This document shows, in pieces, positions 17,903-26,984 of a DNA stretch of 64,000 nucleotides. Every line of letters starts with the position of its first letter. The stretch's first letter is position 1. Under the pieces are notes generated by a model. The model saw only the letters and a program-made list of their open reading frames with translations, did no database searches and had not been told where the DNA came from. Made by a program: the position numbers and the translations under genes. The stretch is from Lactobacillus corticis (GTDB lineage Bacteria; Bacillota; Bacilli; Lactobacillales; Lactobacillaceae): contig NZ_BMAY01000005.1 in the NCBI RefSeq assembly GCF_018327645.1, forward strand, positions 106,906 through 170,905. The letters run 5' to 3'.

Positions 17903-20900
17903 TAGTCAAGTTCCTTTCTTTCCAAACGTTCACGAATCGCCGGCATCAGCTGCTGCTTCTTTAGGCGCTTAATTTCATGATAGTTATTCTGATTCATCAT
18001 GGCATCAAAGAAGTAAATATCTTTAAAGTCTGAATACATTAACCCGGTTAAGTTTTTCCCATAACGATACGGATTTAACTCGATTTCACCAGTCATGATT
18101 GAGATAGCCGCATGCTTAATCAAGTATTCGTCAAATTCAAGCAGCTGCTTAAATTCATCATCATTAAAGTTATTTTCAGCTGGCAAGGTAAAGCTGCCGT
18201 TGGCTTTGGCTCTCACGCTATGATAAATTTCTGAGCTCTTGCCTGCATTGGCTAACAGCTTTTCCGCCGAGCGGATGCGATCTGGATCGTTGGTGATAAT
18301 TCCGGTGTACTTCAACTGCGAAACGGTATCAAGCTTATCCTTTTGCACTTCAAGGTGATTATCGTATGCTCGATTTAAACGTTCTACGTGCTGCGTAACC
18401 GTTTGATAAAAGGCACCAAATAATTCCAGCTTTTTTTCGTCAGCAAAGAAATTCGCATTTTTTGCCAAAATATCCAAATAAGAAATCATTTGCAGGGAGA
18501 TGCCTTGATAAAACAGACTGAGATCAAATTTTTTGGCAGAAGATTTATAATCAATAATTTCGCCAAGAACGGTGCCTTGATCGTCTTTTTGAGCAAGGTC
18601 AACGCGGTCGATTTTTCCGCGCAATGATAGAGACTTGCCATCTGGTAAAGCAAATTCGAGCCCTTTAACAGCTTCACCGCTGCCAAAACTCAATTCCGAA
18701 TATTTGCTTCTAAATGGTGATTTTTCAAGATTTTTACGCCAGTGGGCAGCTACTTTTTTAGTAGTTTTGTCTAGGCAAGCAAACAAGAAGGCATTAAAGG
18801 AATCGTTAAGCAGCTGTTGATATTGCCCTTCTTCCTTCATTTTAGCCTGAATTTTTTGCAGAATTTCAGCTAATTCTGCCTGGCTAATCTTGCTTTGGTC
18901 GATGTGATGCTCGTTTAAATAACTAACCAAACGATCAAAAGTTTCATGGTAGTAATTTCCTGCCTGGATGACGTCTAATTCATTGGTTGCTCTTTTTCTT
19001 AACTTCAAGCCATATATTAAGAAATATTCAAAAGAATTTTGGTAATAGGTTTCGAGCTGGGAAACCGAAACATTTAAATGGTCGCCATACAGTTGCTGAG
19101 CCAATTCGGCCCCCAATTTTTGGGGATTATTGTCAAAATTAGGCGCATCGATAACTGACTTAACCTCTTGTGGTCGCTTTTGCTTAAGCTTCTCAATGAT
19201 CGGACGGAGCTGCTGACGAGCAACTGCATCTTGACTATTCAAATATGACAAATAGCCAAGGGATGCCTTGGAGTTGGTTAAAAAGCCTAAAATATCCTGC
19301 AAATTATTAGGCAAATCATGCTGCGCAAATTCGCTGGCTCCTAAGTCTGCCAGCCTTTGATAATAGATTGACGGCTCTAAGCTTTCATTATTGGCATTGA
19401 GGACGGGATAAGTCACATAAACGCGATCGCTAGCCAAGGCTAGCGCTAAACCAAATTGATAGTCTTGATCTAAATTGTTGAGTTGTTGGTTGTCCTCAAG
19501 ATAATGTTCATCATCAAACTGATTTGCCATTAGGGCCAAATTTTCGCTGCTCAAAAAGCCTGGAGTTTTATCAATTGTTGGCAAATTGTTGGCGGTAGCG
19601 CCAATGATAAAGACCTGTTTATAGCCGCTAGTTTGGACCATCCCGATTTCAGAAACGTTTACTGCATCTAAAGTTGACGGAATTTGTGAGAAGTTGCCCT
19701 CTTTAAAACCGCTTATTAATAAATCAAAAAATTCCGTCAAATTGAATTCATCAGGATTGATCAGTAAATAATCTTGCAGCAACTTAATTAATAGATTCCA
19801 AACCTGTTCCGGCTGCTGGGCTAGCTGCAAATCTCCGGCCTCGCTACTGGTATTGCGCCATTCATCTAATTGCTGGTTTACGCCATTTTTGACCAAAAAG
19901 TTAAAAAAGACGGTCAGACCTTGATGGCTGTCAGTCAGGTCTTTCAATTGTTTAAATAAGCTATCAATTTCAGCGACAAAAAACTCTCGCAGCTTATCCA
20001 ACCTGGCGACCGTTTCAGCCTGCTTGTCTAGCTTGATGGTCTCTGCTTTAACAAAATTTGCCAGTTCCTTGCGCCACAAAGCGTTATTGATCCCATGAGC
20101 CAAAACAAAGTTTTCAAGTTCATCGACATCATGCAGAAAAGCGCCAACATCATGATACCAGTCCGGAATAATCAGCTGGGTTTTCATAATTGCCAGCATG
20201 GCGGAAGTATTTAAGGGCCGTTCAATCATGCTGGCTAAGTTCTCAATCAGAATGACCAAGGGATGGTATTTCATTTCTTGTTGCAGATCATCAAAATACG
20301 GTATTCCGTTTTGTTTAAGGATCGGCCCAATGTAAGTCTCGTATTCATGCAAATTTGGTGCCAAAATTAAAAACTCGCGGTACCGGTATTTGTTCAAAGC
20401 TGTTTGCTGATAAATCGTACGAGCTACAAAATACGCCTCAGCATACCTGGAGTCAGCCTTCACCAGCTGGACATTATCTGCCTGGTCATTGCTGCTGGCC
20501 CCAATCCACAGATTATTTAGTCTTTCAGCCGAATTTAGGCGCGGATTTAAGGGTAAGGCTTGCAAGCGATATTCAAGCTTTTGCTGGTCTAAAAAGCGGA
20601 TTAATTTAGAAATCGTTTGCTGGATGACATAATCATAGTCCCCCGGTTCTGCTTTGGGAGAATATTCTCCTAAGCGCGTTTTAAAGGCTAATTTTACTTT
20701 CCCCGCCTTCTTAAAAAGCAATTTGATGGTTAAATTTTCTTGGGGCGAGAAGCGTGAAAAATCACTAAAGAAGAAATCGCATTGAGATAAGTGCTGGTTT
20801 TCAGCCAATTCCTCATTTAACCGTTTTTCTATCTCGTTTTTGGTAGAAAAACGACCGGCAATTTCACTAATGAAGGCATCATAGATAATTTCCAGATCAT

Positions 20901-21372
20901 GCAGTTTGCTTTTGGTTTCTTCATTTAGCGAAGCTTCATGAAAAATACTCAAATCTAAGTCGCCGCTATAAACCTGGAGAATGGTTTGATAGAGCTGTCT
21001 TACCATCCCCGAAGTAATTTTGCTGGTTCGAAAGAGTTGCAGTTCATCTTGATGTTCTTTAACGATCTTGCTCAGCAGCATCCCTACGGCCGCATCATCC
21101 AGCGTCTGGGTCATCCCATCGGCTTGATCTTTCAGGAAAAACCAAGCTAGACGAGAGAAAGAGAGAATGTGCAAGTTTTTGACTGAAGCAGTATGAGCTC
21201 CCGTAATCGTTGCAAGTTTATTGATAGCGCGCACTTCTGTGGTAAACTTGATATGGTTCGGGATGATAATAAAGGTTTCACGTTCTGGTTTAGCCTGATA
21301 ATTTTTGATGGCCTCATCCAGAATTTTTTCTTGTAAAGGATCAGTTTGCCGACCTGTTAATATTTCAATCAA
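17902..21372 (-). CDS. rexB: ATP-dependent nuclease subunit B (AddB/RexB)
   Basis: Second subunit of the break-processing enzyme, 1156 residues. It fits the RexB form of streptococci and lactobacilli. The N-terminal segment LTGRQTDPLQEKI has lost a usable Walker A, and only two Cys exist in the whole protein, so the four-Cys iron-sulfur clasp of Bacillus AddB cannot form. The nuclease is intact: a Glu and the Asp-Tyr-Lys of GEIIDYKSSAKK. The start codon is TTG at 21372-21370, with a GGAGGT site 9 bases before it. Confidence 0.93.
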   Translation of the reverse strand: MIEILTGRQTDPLQEKILDEAIKNYQAKPERETFIIIPNHIKFTTEVRAINKLATITGAHTASVKNLHILSFSRLAWFFLKDQADGMTQTLDDAAVGMLLSKIVKEHQDELQLFRTSKITSGMVRQLYQTILQVYSGDLDLSIFHEASLNEETKSKLHDLEIIYDAFISEIAGRFSTKNEIEKRLNEELAENQHLSQCDFFFSDFSRFSPQENLTIKLLFKKAGKVKLAFKTRLGEYSPKAEPGDYDYVIQQTISKLIRFLDQQKLEYRLQALPLNPRLNSAERLNNLWIGASSNDQADNVQLVKADSRYAEAYFVARTIYQQTALNKYRYREFLILAPNLHEYETYIGPILKQNGIPYFDDLQQEMKYHPLVILIENLASMIERPLNTSAMLAIMKTQLIIPDWYHDVGAFLHDVDELENFVLAHGINNALWRKELANFVKAETIKLDKQAETVARLDKLREFFVAEIDSLFKQLKDLTDSHQGLTVFFNFLVKNGVNQQLDEWRNTSSEAGDLQLAQQPEQVWNLLIKLLQDYLLINPDEFNLTEFFDLLISGFKEGNFSQIPSTLDAVNVSEIGMVQTSGYKQVFIIGATANNLPTIDKTPGFLSSENLALMANQFDDEHYLEDNQQLNNLDQDYQFGLALALASDRVYVTYPVLNANNESLEPSIYYQRLADLGASEFAQHDLPNNLQDILGFLTNSKASLGYLSYLNSQDAVARQQLRPIIEKLKQKRPQEVKSVIDAPNFDNNPQKLGAELAQQLYGDHLNVSVSQLETYYQNSFEYFLIYGLKLRKRATNELDVIQAGNYYHETFDRLVSYLNEHHIDQSKISQAELAEILQKIQAKMKEEGQYQQLLNDSFNAFLFACLDKTTKKVAAHWRKNLEKSPFRSKYSELSFGSGEAVKGLEFALPDGKSLSLRGKIDRVDLAQKDDQGTVLGEIIDYKSSAKKFDLSLFYQGISLQMISYLDILAKNANFFADEKKLELFGAFYQTVTQHVERLNRAYDNHLEVQKDKLDTVSQLKYTGIITNDPDRIRSAEKLLANAGKSSEIYHSVRAKANGSFTLPAENNFNDDEFKQLLEFDEYLIKHAAISIMTGEIELNPYRYGKNLTGLMYSDFKDIYFFDAMMNQNNYHEIKRLKKQQLMPAIRERLERKELD

Positions 21373-21413
21373 TTATTTCAACCTCCACTCGGTGAATTGC
21401 AAATCCTACTAAA

Positions 21414-21437
21414 TATAATATTTTTCAAGGTGATTGT
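21414..21437 (+). promoter_or_regulatory. -10 element and Shine-Dalgarno of the mevalonate operon
   Basis: A consensus TATAAT at 21414-21419 lies just before mvk; no good -35 box is seen 16-18 bp upstream. AAGGTGA (21428-21434) is an excellent ribosome site for the ATG at 21438. The 65-bp gap also carries the divergent start region of addB. Confidence 0.5.
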
Positions 21438-22349
21438 ATGCAAGCAGCTTTTAAAGCGCATGGAAAAGTAATAATTATCGGTGAACACTCAGTAGTTTAT
21501 GGGTATGACGCAATCGCAATTCCGGTTAAAAATTTAGCGATTACAACCCAAGTAAGTCCAGCTAAAGACGAACACTGGATGGATACGGCTCGCTATCATG
21601 GGCCATTCTTCGCCGCTCCCAGCAACTATGATGGGCTAAAATATGTTGTTCGCACGCTTTTGGACAAGGTTAATTATACCGGAAAAATTCACTTAACCTA
21701 CACTGGCGAAATCCCCATGGAAAGAGGATTCGGCTCTAGTGCTACGGTTGCCTTGGGAACAACCAAGGCCTTAAGCGAGTTTTTAAAACTGGACTTAACC
21801 CAGGCAGAAATTATGGCAATTACTAATCATGCCGAAATGATTAACCATGGAAAGGCTTCTGGCCTGGATGCTGCCACCGTTAATTCAGATTATCCCGTCT
21901 TTTTCAACAAACAAGATGGACCAAAACCCTTGCCTGCCAGATTAGGAGCCCCTTTGCTAATAATGGATACCGGAATTCTGGGAAATACCAAGGAGGCCGT
22001 CGGGTTGGTAAAAAATGAGTTAGCAAAAGATGCAGCTAATTCGCAAAAATTAGCTCGCCTTGGAGAATTAGCCGACCTTACCAAAAAGGCTTGGCTAGCC
22101 CATGACCCACAACTTGCTGGTAAAATATTTACCGAAGCGCAGGCAATTCTGCGAGCCTTTAAGTTATCAATCCCCCAAATTGATCAATTAGAGCAAATTG
22201 CTTTGAAGGCTGGTGCTTATGGCTTTAAACTTTCAGGCGGCGGCTTAGGCGGCATTGTGATTTGTCTTTGCCAAAGCCACCAGCAAGCCGAGCAAATTGC
22301 TAGCGATAGTCAACATTTAATTAGTAATTATTGGATTGAGGATATTTAA
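21438..22349 (+). CDS. mvk: Mevalonate kinase
   Basis: GHMP kinase that phosphorylates mevalonate, the first step of the lower mevalonate pathway. The 303-residue protein shows GEHSVVYGYDAIAIP at the N-terminus, the ATP-binding motif PMERGFGSSATVALG near residues 95-108, the catalytic region NHGKASGLDAATVNSDYP, and motif 3 KLSGGGLGGIVI near the end. It heads a four-gene operon (next start overlaps by one base) that makes isopentenyl and dimethylallyl diphosphate for undecaprenyl carrier lipid and quinones. Confidence 0.95.
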   Translation: MQAAFKAHGKVIIIGEHSVVYGYDAIAIPVKNLAITTQVSPAKDEHWMDTARYHGPFFAAPSNYDGLKYVVRTLLDKVNYTGKIHLTYTGEIPMERGFGSSATVALGTTKALSEFLKLDLTQAEIMAITNHAEMINHGKASGLDAATVNSDYPVFFNKQDGPKPLPARLGAPLLIMDTGILGNTKEAVGLVKNELAKDAANSQKLARLGELADLTKKAWLAHDPQLAGKIFTEAQAILRAFKLSIPQIDQLEQIALKAGAYGFKLSGGGLGGIVICLCQSHQQAEQIASDSQHLISNYWIEDI

Positions 22350-23323
22350 TGAAAAAAATAGCGAGAGCCCATACTAATATCGCCTTGATTAAATACTGGG
22401 GTAAACAAAACGCTGCTCTGCGGATACCGTTAATGTCAAGTTTATCAATGACGCTAGATGCTTTTTACACCGATACCTATCTAGAGCCCAGTCAACAAGA
22501 GCAATTTTATTTAAATGGAAAGTTAATAGAGGGCCCCGAGGCACAACGCGTCTTTAACTATCTTCACCTGCTCCAAAGAAGATATGGAAAAAGCGGCAAT
22601 TTAAGCGTGCATTCGCAAAATCATGTCCCGACAGCAGCCGGTTTAGCCTCTTCCAGTTCGGCTTTTGCGGCTTTAGCAGCAGCATTTGCTGAATATTATC
22701 AGCTGGCAGTTAATGAAACAGAGCTATCGCGCATGGCCCGTTTAGGTTCTGGCTCAGCTAGTCGTTCGGTGTTTGGCGGTTTTGCGGTCTGGCAAAAAGG
22801 CACTGATGATCAGTCATCTTTTGCTTATTCATTAGACTCCAATCCTGATCTCGACTTGCAGTTGCTAGCAGTAGAAATAAATACTGGGGCTAAAAAACGT
22901 TCATCTACCAAAGGGATGCAGGCCGCTCAAACGTCCCCATTTTTTGCACCATGGATTAAACGCAATAGCCTGGAGCTATCGCAAATGATCAATGCGATTA
23001 AAAATCACGACTTTACCAGGATTGGCCAGCTGGCGGAACTTAATGCCAGTGAAATGCATGCAGTTAATTTAACCGCTCAACCAGGCTTTACCTATTTTGA
23101 GCCAACTACGATTGGCGTCATCCAATTAGTACATGAAATGCGTCAAAATGGGATCGAAGTATATTACACGATTGATGCTGGACCAAATGTCAAGCTCCTT
23201 TGCCAGTTAAAAAATGTAAAAATTGTCAAGGAAAAGCTTGTTTCAGCTTTTGACCATGTTAAGATAATAAATGCAAGTTTTGGTCCGGGTATCCAATACC
23301 TGGACAATTATGAGCTAGATTAG
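22349..23323 (+). CDS. mvaD: Diphosphomevalonate decarboxylase
   Basis: Makes isopentenyl diphosphate from diphosphomevalonate with ATP. The 324-residue GHMP protein has the family start ARAHTNIALIKYWGKQN, the substrate loop PLMSSLSMTL, the phosphate loop PTAAGLASSSSAFAAL near residue 95, SGSASRSVFGGF, and the Asp-containing DAGPNVKLL near 275. The ATG overlaps the mvk stop, and the stop is followed 13 bp later by the kinase gene. All expected catalytic positions are present. Confidence 0.95.
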   Translation: MKKIARAHTNIALIKYWGKQNAALRIPLMSSLSMTLDAFYTDTYLEPSQQEQFYLNGKLIEGPEAQRVFNYLHLLQRRYGKSGNLSVHSQNHVPTAAGLASSSSAFAALAAAFAEYYQLAVNETELSRMARLGSGSASRSVFGGFAVWQKGTDDQSSFAYSLDSNPDLDLQLLAVEINTGAKKRSSTKGMQAAQTSPFFAPWIKRNSLELSQMINAIKNHDFTRIGQLAELNASEMHAVNLTAQPGFTYFEPTTIGVIQLVHEMRQNGIEVYYTIDAGPNVKLLCQLKNVKIVKEKLVSAFDHVKIINASFGPGIQYLDNYELD

Positions 23324-23336
23324 AGGAAAAAGTTCT

Positions 23337-24419
23337 TTGATTACTGAAAAAGCTCCTGGGAAGCTATATATTGCCGGCGAATATGCCGTGCTCGAACAGG
23401 ACTGCCCTGCAGTTTTGGTTGCAGTCAATCAATTTGTTCGTGTGTCAATTTCAAATAGTAAAAATGGTCGTGGCTTAATCCACTCTAAACAATACTCGCA
23501 AGATTCCATCCATTGGGTGCGTAAAGGCGATAAAATGGTGATTGATAATCGTGACAATCCCTTTGAATATATCCTTTCCGCAATCGCTTATACGGAACGC
23601 TACTGCTTAGAACAAGGAATTAAACTGCGGGTGTACGATCTGCATGTTAATTCTGACTTGGATTCGGCAGATGGCAAAAAATTTGGTTTAGGATCGAGTG
23701 CTGCGGTTACTGTAGCCACGGTCAAAGCAATTTTGCGTTTTTACCAAATGCCCACTAGTAATGAACTAATTTACAAACTTTCGGCAATTTCTCACTATTC
23801 AGTCCAAGGAAATGGATCAGCTGGTGATATTGCAGCCAGTGTCTATGGGGGTTGGATCGCCTACCAGACCTTTGATAAGGCTTGGCTTAAGCAAGAGCTA
23901 GCTCATAAGACTTTAGCTGGCGTTGTGCAAGAAGCTTGGCCAGGTCTCAAGATTCAGTTGCTGAATCCACCTAAGGCCTTGCGTTTATTGATTGGCTGGA
24001 GTCAACAACCGGCTTCGACTTCGCAATTAGTAGATGAAACCAATGCCAATAAGGAGCAATTGGAAGCTGAATACCAAAAATTCCTAAAGCGTTCTCGCCG
24101 GTGCGTAATTAAGATGATTCAAGGCTTTGAAGCACAGAACATCAAGTTGATTCAAGAACAAATCCGAATTAATCGCCGACTTTTAAGTCATTTTGCCAAG
24201 ATCAACCATATTGCGATTGAAATTCCGCGCTTAACTAAATTAATTGATATCGCAGAAAGACACCATGGTGCTGCTAAAACATCTGGCGCTGGAAACGGAG
24301 ATTGCGGGATCGTGATTGCCGATGAGACTACTGATGTAGCAGCTTTGGAAACAGAATGGCGTAACAATGGAATTTTGCCTCTGGATTTTCATGTTCACTC
24401 ATTAATTTCGGAGAAATAA
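23337..24419 (+). CDS. mvaK2: Phosphomevalonate kinase (TTG start)
   Basis: Phosphorylates phosphomevalonate; GHMP family, 360 residues. Motifs are APGKLYIAGEYAVLE at the N-terminus, FGLGSSAAVTVATVKA near residue 118, GNGSAGDIAASVYGG, and KTSGAGNGDCGIVI near the end. The start is TTG at 23337, preceded by GAGG at 23323-23326. No ATG or GTG fits the family N-terminus, so this gene may be translated less than its neighbours. In function it sits between mvk and mvaD in the pathway, although it is third in the operon. Confidence 0.93.
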   Translation: MITEKAPGKLYIAGEYAVLEQDCPAVLVAVNQFVRVSISNSKNGRGLIHSKQYSQDSIHWVRKGDKMVIDNRDNPFEYILSAIAYTERYCLEQGIKLRVYDLHVNSDLDSADGKKFGLGSSAAVTVATVKAILRFYQMPTSNELIYKLSAISHYSVQGNGSAGDIAASVYGGWIAYQTFDKAWLKQELAHKTLAGVVQEAWPGLKIQLLNPPKALRLLIGWSQQPASTSQLVDETNANKEQLEAEYQKFLKRSRRCVIKMIQGFEAQNIKLIQEQIRINRRLLSHFAKINHIAIEIPRLTKLIDIAERHHGAAKTSGAGNGDCGIVIADETTDVAALETEWRNNGILPLDFHVHSLISEK

Positions 24420-24425
24420 ATTTTT

Positions 24426-25448
24426 ATGTCATTAAGATCTGATAGAAAAGAAGAACATCTGGCATTAGCTCAGATGTTTTTTCATAACCACCAAAAAAAT
24501 AGTTTGGACCAAATGCAGCTTTTGCGCCCTGCTCTACCGGAGACTAGCGTAGCGAAGGTGGATTTGCGGGTGAAGATGTTTAATAAAACATTGGCGGCCC
24601 CCTTTTTCATCAACGCCATGACTGGCGGTTCCGCGAAGTCAAAAAAGATTAATCAAGAATTAGGGAAAATTGCCGCTCGGGAAAATATTGCCTTGGCCCT
24701 GGGGTCAGCAAGCATTCTGGTCAAAGAGCCTGAACAATTTGACTCCTTTTATGTTGCTCGGGCTGCCAATCCTGATGGCGTTGTGATTGCAAATCTAAAT
24801 CCTGCCACTCCAGCTTCAGTTGCCGCTAAAATAGTCAATGAGCTTGAGGCCGATGCCCTCCAGATTCATTTAAACGTTCTCCAAGAAATTGCGATGCCTG
24901 AAGGCGATCGGGATTTTTACTGGCTAGATAACCTTATGGAAATTCGGCAAAAGGTAGACAAGCCCATAATTATCAAAGAAGTTGGTGCCGGTTTGGATTA
25001 TGGCAGTATTTTACGGCTGAAAAAAGCCGGTTTTACTTGGTTTGATGTTGCCGGTGCAGGCGGTACGAACTTCGCTGAAATTGAAAATTCACGTAACCCT
25101 GAAGATCAGAGTTATTTGGAAGAAATCGGCTTGCCTACTGTTTTGGCAGCCAAAATGGCTAAACTTACCAACACCAACTTTATAGTTTCTGGCGGCGTTA
25201 GAAACCCGTTAGACGTTTTTAAAGGGCTAGTTCTTGGCGGAAAGTATGTTGGCATCTCTAACGGCTTTTTACAGCTATTGGAGGAAGGCAAATTGGCGAC
25301 AGCTATTCCTCAGTGGAAGGAAGAGCTGCGGCGCTTATATGCCCTTTTTGGAGTAGAAAAGACCGCTGAATGCCAAAATTGCGGCTATTATCTTGATCTG
25401 CCTTTACTAGCGGCTTGGCAGCAAATAGAGCAAGAATTGGGTTTGTAG
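24426..25448 (+). CDS. fni: Type 2 isopentenyl-diphosphate delta-isomerase
   Basis: FMN- and NAD(P)H-dependent isomerase that interconverts isopentenyl and dimethylallyl diphosphate. The 340-residue TIM-barrel protein shows RKEEHLALAQ, FINAMTGGS near residue 60, IHLNVLQEIAMPEGDRDF (substrate contacts), KEVGAGLDY and the FMN phosphate site VSGGVRNPLDVFKGLVLGGKYVGI. It ends the mevalonate operon, 6 bp after the kinase gene. No terminator hairpin is evident after it, and the next gene has its own promoter over the stop codon. Confidence 0.95.
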   Translation: MSLRSDRKEEHLALAQMFFHNHQKNSLDQMQLLRPALPETSVAKVDLRVKMFNKTLAAPFFINAMTGGSAKSKKINQELGKIAARENIALALGSASILVKEPEQFDSFYVARAANPDGVVIANLNPATPASVAAKIVNELEADALQIHLNVLQEIAMPEGDRDFYWLDNLMEIRQKVDKPIIIKEVGAGLDYGSILRLKKAGFTWFDVAGAGGTNFAEIENSRNPEDQSYLEEIGLPTVLAAKMAKLTNTNFIVSGGVRNPLDVFKGLVLGGKYVGISNGFLQLLEEGKLATAIPQWKEELRRLYALFGVEKTAECQNCGYYLDLPLLAAWQQIEQELGL

Positions 25449-25471
25449 TTTTTCTTCCATAACACTATACT
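25443..25471 (+). promoter_or_regulatory. Promoter overlapping the fni stop codon
   Basis: TTGTAG (25443-25448) and TATACT (25466-25471) with a 17-bp spacer. The -35 box coincides with the end of fni. A second TATAGT-like sequence lies at 25492-25497. It probably drives the membrane protein gene at 25515. Confidence 0.45.
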
Positions 25472-25514
25472 TATATAGTAAACAAAACAGGTATAGTATA
25501 TCGATGGAGGGAAT

Positions 25515-26159
25515 ATGTCACAAAAATCTTTAAAGCGGATTATAAAACTAACTTTCATTTTTCTTTTGGTGATGGAGATAGTTTCCTGTGGCATGATGCT
25601 TGCTAACCAAGACTTTTTAGGGGCAAGCTGTCATGGGCTTTTGTTTCTAGTCTTTCTCGGCTTAGGATTTCATAGTCATCGTAACCTAGCTAAACTTGAA
25701 TCATCCAATAGACGCCTAATTTCTCCTGTGAGATTAGAAGAAGCGATTATCCTTTGTTATCTCTTGTTAGACATGATCTCCATCCATGATTGTGATCACA
25801 TGCGGCAAGCTATGGGATGGAACTATCACTTTACTTTGCAAGTTCTTCTGGTAAATTTAATTGTTTACGTTCCCAGCTGGCTAGCAATTATTCTGTTAAG
25901 CAAAGACCGAATGTCTGGGATTGGAGCTACTATTGTCAGCGGTGTGTTAATTGGCGGTGCTTTTCTAAAAGTTCACCTCTTAGGTCCTTGGATCAAGGTT
26001 TGGGGGCCTTGGAATCGCACTTTCTTTGCCTTAGGTGTCGATAGCTTAAGCTGGTGGATCTTAGCTTGGACGGCCATTATAGGTGTTTTTGTCTCAATGG
26101 GATCCATGTATATCTTGGGCAGTGAGCGACAAAGAATAAAAGACCAGGATAATAGATAA
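25515..26159 (+). CDS. Uncharacterized membrane protein (about 6 membrane segments)
   Basis: I do not recognise this 214-residue protein. It has hydrophobic stretches at about residues 8-28, 35-52, 74-90, 100-124, 132-152 and 175-200, linked by short charged loops. One loop, ISIHDCDHMRQAMGWNYHF, is rich in His, Asp and Cys and could bind a metal. It is preceded by a GGAGGG site and by its own promoter, and followed by a shared terminator, so it is a stand-alone gene. Function unknown. Confidence 0.7.
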   Translation: MSQKSLKRIIKLTFIFLLVMEIVSCGMMLANQDFLGASCHGLLFLVFLGLGFHSHRNLAKLESSNRRLISPVRLEEAIILCYLLLDMISIHDCDHMRQAMGWNYHFTLQVLLVNLIVYVPSWLAIILLSKDRMSGIGATIVSGVLIGGAFLKVHLLGPWIKVWGPWNRTFFALGVDSLSWWILAWTAIIGVFVSMGSMYILGSERQRIKDQDNR

Positions 26160-26160
26160 A

Positions 26161-26193
26161 ATAAACGGTTGTTCTAATCGAACAACCGTTTAT
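26161..26193. terminator. Bidirectional terminator between convergent genes
   Basis: Stem 26161-26174 pairs perfectly with 26180-26193 around the loop TAATC, with A/T-rich flanks on both sides. It covers the stop codon of the HAD gene on the minus strand and serves the membrane protein gene on the plus strand. Confidence 0.85.
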
Positions 26194-26984
26194 TTATTGT
26201 TTGCTAATAATTCTAATATTTTATTTTGAACTGCGCTATCATTGCTGGATCCAATTACTTCCGTGGCTGCTTCTTTGGCTTCATCCAAAGCATCTGCCGT
26301 AGCAAAGCTCAAACCGCAGTATTCAAACATGCCAATATCATTGCCGCCGTCACCAAAAGCCACCATTTCTTCAGGCTTGATTCCTAGTTTTTGTCCTAAA
26401 TAAGCTAACCCGCTAGCCTTGTTTAATCCAGGTTGCCCCATATCAATGGCATCACTGCCGCCACGCATAAAACCGATGTCAGGGTATTGCTTGCTTAAAA
26501 CTGGAAGCATTTCACTTTGGAGCTGCGGATTGACGCTGAGGGTGAACTTAATAAAGCGGTCATTGATATCATCCCAGCTGTCTACCATTTTTACCTTTTC
26601 AAAATATTTATGTTGCTCATCGAAATAAGCTTTTCCGGATCTGGTAAGAGTGTACGCAGAATTTTCACAAGAGGCCACTGACGGGTATTCTGATTCAAAA
26701 GTTAATTTTTTTAATTGTGCAGTTAGTACAGCCGGCAATTCTTCGACATGTAAGACCTCATTACCCTTAGCAATCAAAGCACCATTATCAGCTACGTAAT
26801 AAATTTGATCAATTACCTCTGGAAAACGCGTTTGCAAATTCGCATATTGGTTTCCGCTAGCTGGAACAAAGACTACTCCCTGCTCCTGCATAATTTTGTA
26901 TTCCTTGAGGAAAAGGGCGTGATCATAGCTTTTGTCATCCCGCAACCAGGTTCCATCCATGTCGACAGCAATTAACTTAATCAT
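26190..26984 (-). CDS. Cof-type HAD-IIB family phosphatase
   Basis: Haloacid-dehalogenase-type sugar/nucleotide phosphatase, 264 residues. Motif I is AVDMDGTW with the nucleophile and acid-base Asp near residues 8-10, motif II the Ser/Thr in VPASGNQY, motif III the Lys in LNKASGLAYLG, and motif IV GDGGNDIGMF near 213. A C2 cap lies between. It overlaps the upstream rRNA methyltransferase gene by 8 bp, so both are probably cotranscribed. The natural substrate cannot be told from sequence. Confidence 0.88.
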   Translation of the reverse strand: MIKLIAVDMDGTWLRDDKSYDHALFLKEYKIMQEQGVVFVPASGNQYANLQTRFPEVIDQIYYVADNGALIAKGNEVLHVEELPAVLTAQLKKLTFESEYPSVASCENSAYTLTRSGKAYFDEQHKYFEKVKMVDSWDDINDRFIKFTLSVNPQLQSEMLPVLSKQYPDIGFMRGGSDAIDMGQPGLNKASGLAYLGQKLGIKPEEMVAFGDGGNDIGMFEYCGLSFATADALDEAKEAATEVIGSSNDSAVQNKILELLANNK

